The notes beneath the pieces were generated by a model. It was not told the origin of the DNA. It did no database searches and saw only the letters and a list, made by a program, of their open reading frames with translations. DNA of 64,000 nt from Lycocorax pyrrhopterus obiensis (lineage: Eukaryota > Chordata > Aves > Passeriformes > Paradisaeidae), in NCBI GenBank assembly GCA_014706295.1, contig JACSVZ010000004.1, forward strand, positions 10,636,465 to 10,700,464, given 5' to 3'. Below are positions 48,373-61,000 of the stretch, piece after piece (position 1 is the stretch's first letter; every line of letters begins with the position of its first letter). Both the position numbers and the translations under genes were made by a program.

Positions 48373-51300
48373 TCTCCTCCATGGTCCCAGACAGCTGTGT
48401 TGTGAACAGAGGGTAACTGTGTCTCTTCCCATGTGAACGGAGTGTTAAAAAACTATGGGAACCCGTGCTTGGGTGCAATCCATGGCAAGATGGGCTTTGC
48501 AGGGCTGGTTACTTCCACCACCAGCCATGATGTTCACCCATCCTTCCTGCCTTGGCTTTGCAGAGGGGAGGGGACAGGAATTCTGCACTTCCCGTTTCAG
48601 GGTTTCGCCATGGCTGTGGTCCAGAAGATTGAATTGTAACAGGCTCTGTTTTAAAGGTAGTGCCTGCCTGTAGTTTTTAAAATGGAAAAAAACTCAAAAA
48701 CAACCAAACAAAGGAGAGAAAAAGTTTCAGCTGTTTGGGACATGCACACAGTTTGGATATGAACAAGTGGAAATAAATTTAAACATGCAGCCCCAAAGTA
48801 AACAGATATGACTGTGAATATACACAGGGAACAGATCAGTTGAGCTTTACACAGTCATTTTTCAAGTTAAACATGCTTTAATGTAAGCCATAAATTTCAT
48901 CATATGAATATTTTTATGAGCTGCATTTCATCCATTTATTATTCTGGAGTTCCAGATAGTGACAACAGGTAAACACAGTGCCAGTCCGCCTGCACATTGA
49001 GTCACCGGGAGCCTTCTCTCTCCTACACATTGTTTGAGCAAGGGTAACAAATTACTGGTATCGTTTCAGACATATTTCAGTAAGATTTTTATTTGACAGT
49101 GCAGCTGCCATGATTTCATACATTAGTCCAGACTGCGCATTTCTGACTTCAGGTTCAAGGTGGAGGTTCTAGTTTTGAGGATTCAAATGTGTTAGTAATG
49201 GCAATAACTTCTTCTCAGTATTTTCACCTATTTTGGGTCAGATTTTACATTTACTTGAATCTTGACTCTCAGTTTGTAAATTAAAATAATTTCTAAATCT
49301 GTAAAATTGTAGTGGTCGTGAAGCGATGAAATACACTGAAAGTAATATACATTCGAATAATTTGCTACAGATTTCAGACAGATTATTGTGCATATGCTGT
49401 ATAACATGCACCTGTGTTATTAAAAAAAGTCTGGAGTGACTAAGAACCCTGTGAGAAACAGGGCTGTGAAAGAGAGCTCTGCCGTAGTCTGCCTTGGGCA
49501 AACAAAATCTTGATTCCACAAGCATATTCAGGTGAGGACGTGGAGTCTGCTGGGGAGGCTGTGGCCTGCTAAGGACCACATTCATGCTGTCTGTCTTTGG
49601 GTGCTTAACTGAGGGATCTGAGTTTAGGAATCTGCAGATGTGAAGGAAGGAGGCACACCCACCTCTCCCTCCTCCCTCCTGAGGAAGGACAGCTAAGTTG
49701 ATAATTTAGGCATATTTGTGAAGTGTCTGCACCCTTAAGCATGGGGGAAAGACAGTTCATTATTGGAAAAGTGCTTTTAGAGGATGGCAGTACATGTCGG
49801 ACATTATGTGTTCAACCAAGCCTGTTTTCTTTAATCATTAATTTGGAATAAAATATCATTTTCTGATACAGAACTCACCTTGGAAAGATGTCTTGTAAGC
49901 ATCAAAGAGCTAATAAAGTGCAAAAAGCAACTTTACAAGTAACTTCTTATCCACTATATTGATGCTTTATACGTTCAGCTAAATGTCCTGTATCTTTGGA
50001 AGGCAGTTTAATATTTTTCCTACATGTACCTGAAAAGTAACAGTCTCTTTTGAAAGTTTTACTGCAGAGAAGTCGATCACAGCACAGTCCAAGAGCCAAT
50101 GTAGCTCCCTAAATTTGCTTTTCCTGTTTCAGTCTTATTAGTATTTTCATCACTAACTTAAAATTAATCAGGGCAGACAAGTCCTTGCAGCCATGAAGCA
50201 AAGTGCTGGAAGCAGTTATTGCTTTTATGAGTGCTGTACCATAGCAGCCCTATCTGTGGCATGTACCAAAGCACTGCAATTTGAATTTTGGGAGATGAAG
50301 GAACTAGCTCTAGTGTTAGAAACCTTAATCTGCAAATGGTATAGAGCTTTGAATGCGGAGTTACCTTGTTTGCCAGGCGAGGCTCCGTGCCTGAGAGCTG
50401 TATAGTAGCTTTCTAATTCTCTTCCAAGAGTAATGACATCTCTCATCCGTGTGTTGATGACAAAATTGCCATGTTTCTAGACAAGGGATTGTACTGTATC
50501 ATGTAATCTTTTTCTCCATCTTCACTCAGAAAGAGATTATATTTGCTTCAAAACATCATAGTAACAAGAAACCGATTCTGTGAATTTGAGAATAACATCC
50601 TCTCTCTGCTCCAAATACCCAAACCTTTTTTTGATTGTTATTCATTTCTTTATGCAGGGAAATCCACTGTTGCCTTTGGTCATTGCAGCTTCTTATATCT
50701 TTTACTAGTGCTACACTTAAAGATTTTGTCATGCCAATTCAAATAAAAATTATATGCTGAATTGGAAATGCTTTATGGTCCTTACAGTGGATAAAATATG
50801 TTAATTTGTGTAAATGCTCTTCTGAGTGCAGATGCTTGCACTGAAAGCATGCTTATCTTAAAAGCAGCATGTCTTTCATTCTTTTATATGCACAGTTTAT
50901 TTTTTTAATACGTCTAATATTTCAGAAGAGTTTTTAAAGGAGATACTGGAAGCTAAGTGAAAAAAAAAACCCTCCTTGCTTTTTCATAAATATTCATGGT
51001 TTCATAGAAAATCTTATAACTGAATTGCTATTTTCTTTTGAGGTTTTGTGTGTTCTTCCCCTTTCCACCCTTTTCCCCCCCTTCCTTTATGCTTCATTTC
51101 ATTGCTATAGATTAGCAATGCTAAAGAATGCAAGGTTGGCTGTGCCATTATATGCTTGACATCAAATCTGGTATGTGAAGTGTTAGTCTGCTCACTTTTG
51201 TTACATACGTTTTATGTATCTTAATGATGTGTGATCACACACAAGTGAATTAAGCAGAGTTAATATGATGAACTATGTACTTTCAAGGTTTAGAGTATAA

Positions 51301-54300
51301 GCTGAAGCATTTATTTGTGTGTCATAATTATTCAGCTTAGAAATAGAAATATATGCACATTGCCTTTGAGGTCAGCAACCACAATATTGCATTGTAGGTT
51401 AATTATGAAGGAAAACTTAGTAAGAAACTTATTTTGGAAGTACTTCTTTTTGAGTGCTCCTTATTGAAAAAGGTTTCTGTCAGAACTCACTTGTTAAATT
51501 CATATTCTGAATCTAATGGTCATTTAATTTAAGTGAAACTACAGCTTGGTTCCCAGGCACAGGTATGAGAATAGACTAATTCTGCTTCAAGGGAAGTGGC
51601 GCTTTTTTTATCAGATTCAATATTTTTTCTCATTAATGAGATGTCATCTTGGTCTTCTTGATTTTAGTGGAACCTCTCTTACTCGGAAGAATTGGCAGAA
51701 GCCATGCCAGGTAAAGCAGAAATAAATGTCTGCTACCAGCAGTGGGGCAGTACCACTGCAAATACTGACTTGTTAGAAAAACATGTGCAGCAAAATACAT
51801 GCGTGCATTTTCCTTACAACAAAATACGGGCATATATAATATTATAGTCATTAAATATTCATTTTTTAGGTTTTCAAGTCTACACCTGCCGTAAATCGGT
51901 GCACTGTATAATACATAAAAGATGGATGGTGTAGTGTGGCAAGAGTAATGAATTTCACTTTTCCTGCTATGAAACCCACAGAGCCTGGTATCAACTGATC
52001 ATAAATAAATGCCCAGTCAACAGCAGTGTCAGTCCCTGTAAGGAGAACTTTGGGGTAGATAAATCAAATGTTGTTTAGGACGTTTTTCTCGGTAGGAAAG
52101 AAATACACAAGTGCTTTCTGGATGTTATTCACTGCTGATTATTCACTGCACACTTTTATTCAATCTCATTCACTGAATATCAATGTATTAGACATTTAAA
52201 ATTCAGTCAAATGCTGGGGAGAAAGGGTAAAAATGGCAAAGGATGAGGATATTCAAATCTCTCTGGAGAAGTGAGTATATAAAGCTGAAAGCTGGCAGTG
52301 CACTATAATAGCAGAGACCTGTAGTCCTTTTTCCCTGGTCAATAACTTAGTCAAAAAGACAGCTTTGCGTATATTACAAAGATATCCTTTAATAATGTAT
52401 TTCTCTTTCAGAGATTTACCCTTCTTCACCTGTCTTTTTTGCCTGTTTTTCACTGTGTGCAATTTGCATTCATGTACCATGTTCCTATTTGAGTAACACA
52501 GACACATAATGCCATTTATACAACCCACACCTGCCCATGGCTTTCTTAGGGGCAGAGCAGGAATGGCTATTAAAATCCCAAATTTGTGGTACTGCTTACC
52601 ATGGATTGCACTGGATTGGAAAAGTATTATGGAGGAAGCTGTGTTTTATTTTTTTTTGCTGAACTTAAAGTTTCTATTATTGCTTCTCGGAAAGCTAAAT
52701 AAACAGAAACAGAGGTTACAAATTCAGATAATTTCTTGTCCTTTCAGTTCTTTATTTTGTGTATGGCCATGGAAATGGAAAATCCAGTGATTTGTCCCTG
52801 GTCATATCTAGGACTCCAATAGAAAGGGAGGTCTTGAAGAACTGAGTGTAGGGAAAGGTGAATATATAAATAAAGTGTGTGTGTAGTTAAAAAAAAAGCC
52901 CAACTTGTTTCTATGTCATATATGCTGGTCTGAAATAAAAATTGATGCAAGTCATTCCTAGAAGCAAATAATATTTTAAAAGTATCAAGCATAGGCTTTA
53001 CATCCTCTGGCCTTGTGCAGCCTGTGTCCCAGTGGCATAGAATTTAATGATTCAATCAGGAATGAAGCTGAAATTCAGGTTTATTCCTCTGCTACACATG
53101 AGCCACAGTAGAGCATAGGGCTGTTGTGGTCAAGTCTGAAGTTGGCCATACATGTGTGTATTTTCTCACTGTTTGTCTTCATTAGGATTCCTTTTCAGTT
53201 TCTAGGCGTTTGAGATTTCTGCCCATTCCAATTTCTTTAGCTAGCATGTTTGAAGCTAGCAGGGAGTCTAAGAGACGAAGAGCTTCTGAAATGAGTTACA
53301 TGTGTAAAACGTCACAGCAATGACGGCCCTGTCATCACCTCCCCTCTTTCAACAAATAGACCAAATTATATAACCAATGTATGGAAAGAAATTGCCTCCT
53401 TCTACTTATTTCAAGTGCTTTTGAGTGGAAAAGGTCCACCAACATTCATGTAAAACACTTAAATAAAATTGCTCTGGCTGTTTGCGCTCAGCTGTGGTGC
53501 TATCAAAGAGAGTTGTTGAAATAACTTCAGAAATCCTGCAGATGGTTCTCCTAGCTGTTGAAACTGTAGATTCTGACTTGCTGAAATGCTTGTCTGTGCC
53601 ATGGCAGGTTGGAGACTCCTCTTCCTTGTTATTTTGGTTATGTTTAGTATGTATCTGTGAAGTAAAGGTAACACAGATTATGTGACCTAGCTCACTGTGA
53701 AAGCCCAGTCTATGACCTCTTCTAATGTTGAATAATAATAACCACGATGACATCAATAAAAATATCAGCTTCCAGTTCAAGTCTTGCATGCTACACTGAT
53801 GCTAAAGTTGATAACACAATTAATGTCTTTCACTTATAATGATAATATGGGTTAATATAATATTACATGGATGAGTAAAATGATTAGTTGTACTTTTTTT
53901 AAATAAAGGTTAATAGCAAAATATGACTAGCGTAAGCTGGACACAACCAAAGTGATAGGAGAGGTGAAATGCCTTGGCTAACAGTATTCTGGATGTATAT
54001 AAAAGGAATTGTGGAAGATAATGTGGATACATGGAAGTGCAAGGATAGGAGGATCCTTTCATCTTAATTAAAAATATTTAGGACCTGAATGGGAAACTTT
54101 GAGGGGTTGAAGAGATAGCTACTAAAAATTCTGCAATGGGTAAATAAATAAAAAACTATGGAAGAGGCTATTGAGGAGGAAAAAAGGAGTGCAAACCAAG
54201 AGGGATGAATTTCGTTTGATAGTGGAGCAGTGGCACTGTCACTGATAGTTGGAACCATAAGGGATGCAACAAGAAAGAGGAACAACTGAATTTTTTCCTG

Positions 54301-57300
54301 TTTATGTTTTTAAGATACTGCTTGCCCATCCGGGGTATGATTCCTGGAAATAAGTTATGTGGCAGGGGAATGAAGGAAAAGGGGATATAAAATGGCCGGA
54401 GAAAAAAATTAGTTGCAGTTTATTCTGCTTTAGTACAAAAATAAACGAAGCGGAAATCGTGATGTAAAATGAAAGAGCAAGGCAGACATAAGTTAACATG
54501 TTTAAATGACTTGATCCCATTGGTTTAATGTGTTAAAGAGCTTAGTGTATATCCTGATGTGTCTCAGATGAAATGCTTACTGATATGCACTAAAAGAAAA
54601 TAGATGAAAGACTCAAATTTTCAAGGCAGGTATTATTTTTTTTTAGCTGTGAAATCTGGCTGCCAATGCATAAAGATTTCCTGTTAAGTGAAAACAGAAC
54701 AAAGGAAAATGGAGATAAAATCTCTTCCATCAAACTCTACTGCATCAAAGCATATAAGGCAAATCTTCCTTTCACATTTGTTTAGTGAATGTTAGTGTCT
54801 GAATCTTTGAGGAGACTTTGGTCCACAAAATGTCATCGCCCTTTGTTTTTGCCAACACTGCACTGTAGTTTTAAGGAGGGAAGTGGAGTGGAAGTAAGAA
54901 TTCCCATACAAGCAAATACCTCACAGTGTTTAACCAGCCACAAGATGAAACATGGGACTGTTACACTTCAGCAGTAAACTGCCAAGGCTTCAGAGAGCTT
55001 TAATGTCCCCCCAAAATCCTGTCACTGCCATCACACATTTAACCCCTTTATGCCATGGCTCGTGGTTTTGTGCCATAGGACTTGTGGACAATGGAGCAGC
55101 TGCCATTTGCTGGCTCTCCGCTACCAGCCTTTGAATCAGACACGTCATCGGCAACAACGGCAGAGTGAGTGGTGCTCTTTGGAGGAGACAGTTCTGACTT
55201 CTACGCCCGGGTTTGTAACAGTAACAGAGGAAATCTATAAGCATCAAGGAATTCCATGTTTAATGATATCACCATGTAGGCCTGTCTGCTTTAAACATCT
55301 TGGGCTACTGAAAATCACTCTTGATTTTAGATCATAAAGAATCGTAACGTTTTCATTGTCAGAAAATAGAATGTGATTAATATGGAAGTAGTCGGATATA
55401 TCACATCCATAATATATGGATGCTTTTTTTTAACATATTGTAAACAGAGAAGAAACCAATGTATTTACTGCAAAAATATCTTGAGTTACCATGGTGCTGT
55501 ATTTTTTTAGTCACTAGTGACTTTTTTACCCAGAGTCTCCACCCAGATGATCTCAGTATCTAGCTTAGATATGAGGTGACACAACAGAGAATAAGAAAAC
55601 CTTAGGCCTGGGAAAGGGAGAGGACATTTACATAAAGTAAATGAAGGTCTTTGATTGCACTTGGTTACACAAGATAATGGGTTAGTGTGGTCATTTCTTT
55701 GGGGAAGGATTTTATTTTTTGTTTATGAATAGATTTAAAGAGCAGAAGACAAATGCTGTGGCTCAAACTGTTCAAACTGAAAGGGCGGATTTGGCCTAAT
55801 ACAGTTTGATAGAAGCATCTAGGAAAATGATTCAGAAGGCTTTTTCTGAATTCCTTTGATCATGTAGCTTTCAAAACATAATCAAACTGCTCTTTGGTTC
55901 TAAAGTAGGGCATTATCAAAGAACATGTGCTGCATAACATCTTGCTTGCCTGTAGTCAACCCACTGCATCACTTAGTCTTTACTTGGAAGGATGCGACAC
56001 GAGCCAGTATAGTTTGTCTCAGTTTCTCTTGTTTGTTTCTTACACCTTTAATGTGTTATATTAATAGAAAAAGAGGAGCCTCTGCACACTTGTGGCACTG
56101 CCTCTGGGAATGTCATTCCAGTACAAAGAGAAATGCAATGCCACCTGCGTGGAACAGTCATGTCTGTGTTTGCAGTACACCGGGATCTGGGCTTTAGCTG
56201 CCTTTTGCACAGCGCTGTGTTTACAGCTCGGTTCTCTCCATAGGCTTTTTTCCTATATGCTTCTGCACAGCCAGGCATTCTGTACACTTATCCATGTCTT
56301 TGTGACACAGCTTTCTTTGCCTTGCTGTCCCTTGGGCTGCTTCCAGCCTCTTGAGACGAGCGGTGTTTATGCTCCTTGTTGCAGATAGCAGTGAACTCTT
56401 GATTAGGCAGCCAGGCTGATGTTGCTGCTTGGGTGTTGTGCAGTTGGAAATCACAGCCCTCAGCAGTAACGACCTCTGTGTCTTGGGTGCTTAATTCATG
56501 CATTAAACAGAAAGCTTTCCTGTGCTTGCTTCAGTTTTGTGAGCTTACCACATGAAAGGGATTCTTTACACTCCTGAGGTCCCGTGGGCATTGATCCATA
56601 GTCTTTATCTGTGCGCATAGTTGCTCTGAGAGAATACAAGCTTTGGAAAGCTTGTCCTTTGGTACAATCCAGACTAGCAGGTATGTTTGTGTTCTTGGTG
56701 GACGTGTTTGTCTGATTGCCTGGGTGAGATAGTAGGTTTGTAGATGGTCTGTATCCAACATTCAAGCGTGTTTTCCAGAGGTAGCTGGCTGATCCTGCCT
56801 GTCTCCAAAGTAAATGAATTGCTTTTCATTTATTTTCAGCAACAAGGAATTTGGGGTTTCTGAAATGGTACATTGGGCTCAACTTTGGAAGTAATCCAAT
56901 TCAAGTTGTGTAATTTGTTAGAGCTGGTATGCACGTGGGTGGCTCAGATACGGGTGATTTAGGAAGTGTAGCAGCTATTTTGATTAGGAAATCGGGGACC
57001 ACTGTGATGGGAATATTTTGGCAAATTTCTACAAACACAAAGAAGTATTATTTATGCTAAAGTACTATGTTATTTATTACTTCAACAACTAAAATCGAGC
57101 ATTAATCCAACAGATTAGTCAAGCCTTAGCTGTGCAGTACCATACACCTGATGCTGTATTGTGGGCTCTGCTGGCTGCCAACTGTGATGGCCCCTCATCC
57201 CAGAGGTCAAGCTGGCTCAGCACGAGGAAAGCCAGTGGGTGACACCTTTTTTCCCCAACTTCCACTTGTGTTTATACACACTTATTCCACACATTCTGCA

Positions 57301-58075
57301 CCAGTCTTGTCCAAAGGAGTACATCCTCTTTTCATAGGTCGGAACTAGTCTGTTCCAGTGTGTCCAGAGGGCTGTTGCCAGAGACTGCTCATCCATTCTG
57401 ACCTCTTCAGATGCATGTTACCTATTTTCAGACTGGGTCATAAGTTGTTGTGTTTCTTCAGGGTGTTGCAGTCTTTGTATGACTTATGACTGGGTATGAT
57501 TATCTTTGCCTTATTTATTTTTTTTTCAACTCTTCCAAGCACAGACACTACCAAGTATTTCGGTTCCTACCCTATGACATGCCCTCTTGAGGTATTTTTG
57601 GGGTAGAGGGCAAATCAGATGCGTTCTACAAATAGTCCTTATGCTGCAGTGGAATGGGGACGGCCCTGAAATTACACGCACCTCACATCACCTACATCAG
57701 ATAGCATTACAAAGGAATTTAGCTGCAGCATCAGATCCTTTCTAATTGAAGGGATATCACTTGGGACTCTCTTCCTTGAAGACTACCCACACATTTTCTT
57801 TGAGATCCAATCATGAGATCCTTTAGTGAGGAGACACCCATCGAGTTGCTGAGCAGATGCCTTTGTAATCTATTTGTCTGTCTAAAGTCATCAAAGGTGT
57901 GGACTTCTATATAAGAAAGCCCCAAACCTACAACAATTTGCCTGTGTTAATTTTGCATTACATGCCTTCCTAGATTAAAACATGACAATGTTCTGTATGG
58001 TCAAGACAATAAAGCCATGCCAACCTTGACTTACTCAGACTACCAAGCATGTTCAATAAAAGGCATGATGTGGGA

Positions 58076-58089
58076 TTTTTTTTTTTTTT
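58076..58089 (+). repeat. Poly(T) run, 14 bases
   Basis: A T homopolymer in otherwise unique intron sequence; no associated element was recognised. Confidence 0.83.
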
Positions 58090-61000
58090 GCCAAGTGTAC
58101 ATACCTGCTCACGCAAAAGAATTTTGCATAAAAAGAATTTTAGGAAGGCACTCTGATGGGTGACACCTTCACTTGACTTGGTTGAAGAGACCTCCCTCCA
58201 AAGAATTTATCTCTGAGCGTGGCTTGTGGGCAAGGAATGGAGCTCGACAGAGTCCTGTCCAAGTCTCTGAAAGGAAGGGAAAACCTGCACCACCTGTCTT
58301 CAACTCAACAAAGTGCAGCTCAAGTTTCATCAAAGCTGTGGGGAAACCCTGTCATTTCTGCTTTATTGCTTCAATGAAATGGGAAAAAAAAAATCTTTTG
58401 AAAAGCAATCTTTTATCTTATTTGGCAGATATCGCCAAGTTCTGCCACCAAATTTCCCAGATGTAGTTTATGTAATCACATGGTGCAACTCTTGTTAAAA
58501 GAGGTAGATATTATGTATGTGTCAACATATGGCTTGCATATATTATAGTGAAGAAGATCTTCCCACGTGTGGATTTCTCCCCTCTCTGGGGCTCTGGCAC
58601 GAGAAGAGCAGGAGTATCAGGATTCAGAACACATTATTGCAATCTTATTGTAAAACACAGACAATTTTTTTATTTTCTTCATTTCTCTGTTTTAGGATAA
58701 TATTTATTGAGTATTGAAGGAGTGTACACCATTATGCTATCCTGGCTTGTTAGGCACCAAGTCTTATGAAATGTTGCAGGGCTTTAGAAAAAGACCTCCT
58801 GTCATCCTCCGTTTAGAGAACCCTATCTACTAAAACATAAAACGTCTTGGTTATTATTGAATGTTTCCAATTGAAATGATTGTGTGAGTCAGAAACTGCC
58901 ATTTTCCCAGCAGACAAAGAATTTCTGAGAATTGAGAGTTTTCTGAAAGAGAGTTTTATCTTCCATGAATTGAATGCACTGCTCTAAATTTGGTTGCTCA
59001 CTAATCAGCTCTGACTATGAACATAATTTCCATAAAACTTACCCTCTGTAATGGTTTTTCACAGGTTCACAGCATCACAGGGGCTGTGATACCCTACAAC
59101 TTAAAGACAGTGTGTATTATACCATAAATACTTCCTTTGCTTTGTAAAGAAATCTCCCGTGCTCAGCGTTTGCATGTCATTACTCGCTGACAGCTGTTTA
59201 TGAGCAGTGCTGCTGTCTCAGCTCTGGGAACAAACAGGTTTGGGCATGCATGTGAATGACATGGTTTGATCCTGTCTGTTTTGCAAGCTGGAATTGTGGA
59301 AGTATCTCCATTCTCAGCTTGAGCGTTATTCTCAGTAGTAAGTCTTATTTTCCCAGGCAGATTGTTGAAATGTGCTAATGAGCCTCCAAAGAATATAAAC
59401 TAAGGGCTCCCACGGTTGCACGCTTTCTGGTTCAAAAGCTACTTCTCGTGGCAGACACAGGTACAACACGCTGACGCCATCTGAGATCATTTGCTGTGCA
59501 GTTTGCCTGCCCACACCCAGAATGCACATCTAATTTGCTATTAGAACGCTAGTGTTGGCTGAGACCTGGGCATTCAAATATTTGGCCTGAGGTACTTTTT
59601 TGATGCACGCTCGTTTTCTTTCCACACTAAACCAATGCTGACAGCTTCCTCCAGAGCAAATTAGAAAGCAAATGTATATATGTAGCATGTTGCTCAGTGA
59701 TCATCTTATTTTCAGACTAAAGTAGCATTACTTTACAAAGTTAGTCTATGCCATAGCAGCTTCAGTCAAGACCCGTAAGCTATATGTACATTCCTTCCAT
59801 TTTGCCGTGTACAACCTTCCTTGCACTGAGTGAGTAGTTCTCTGAGAAAGTGATCCTTGGAGCCTCACAAGCATCCTCTGCAATTTTTGTTTCAGGAAAA
59901 TAGATGTATTCCCCAGACAGAACCTTCTTTCCCATGCCACAGACATTGTCTCTGGCACAAATGGATACCTGCTAAATGGCATGTTATCCTTATGATATGA
60001 GCAGCCTTAAGCGGCTCTTAACTTTATGCCTCACTAACGTATGTGACTTGCTTGATTGCATGTCATCTGGCGTGGTGTCCCAGCCTCCTTGGTGTCCCTC
60101 CCTCCCACCCAGCCCTTTCTGGGTCTCCGATACCTGGGGGAATGGGGAGGGGAGAAGGTGTGACTACTCCCATCGCAATGCCTTCAGTCCTCTCAGGCCC
60201 CTGCTGGGCAGTATGAGTATTCGAATTAAGTTTTCAAAGGCAGGTGGTGGCTTTTTTTCCTATGTCTATAATCTTAACTTAATCACAAAGTAATTAACGT
60301 ACATGCTTCCACTAGTACACTCTTGGCTGTACGCAAGCACGTAAATACTTGGCTTTGTAAAGCTGTGGACTTTGTGTTTGAAACTCTTTGCCAGATTCCT
60401 AAATGGAAAATAGCTGGGTGATTTTAATGGCAATAAGCCATGTCAACTGAGCTTCGGTCTTCAGCATTTTACTCCATTTTTTGAAAAGAAAATTTCCAGT
60501 GGAAAATACTTGAAATTTTGATTACAGTTTTTTCCAGAAACTTTGAGCCCAGCTCAGTTCAAAATGTTCAATAAAGTTGAAGACCCAGTGGGTGTCCCTC
60601 CATGATTACACAGCAAACCTTGATGACGTCACTTTTAGGTGTTTTTGTAGCTCTCGGTGGTTTAGTTTTGCAATGTACCTGTCATTTAGGGCCCTTTCTT
60701 GGCTTTGGTAGGAAAAGAAAAAATCACAGCTTCATTAAATTGGCAACGTGGTTCTTATTTTGTCACCTATTTGGAAGTGTGAAACCATTTTTGGCAGAAA
60801 AAGTAATGCTTAAATATTTCTTATGAAGAAGCATTAAACGTCACCAATGAATATTATGAGTAGGTGGTATTAACCAATTCAGTACTACGTGGTCTTTTAA
60901 AAGCAAGGTACATTATTTGTTTCACTGATCAAGATGAGTTTACCTGCATTTTAGTAACTCTTTGCTGACTTGTAATGTTGTGTTAAGTGTCATTTATAAA

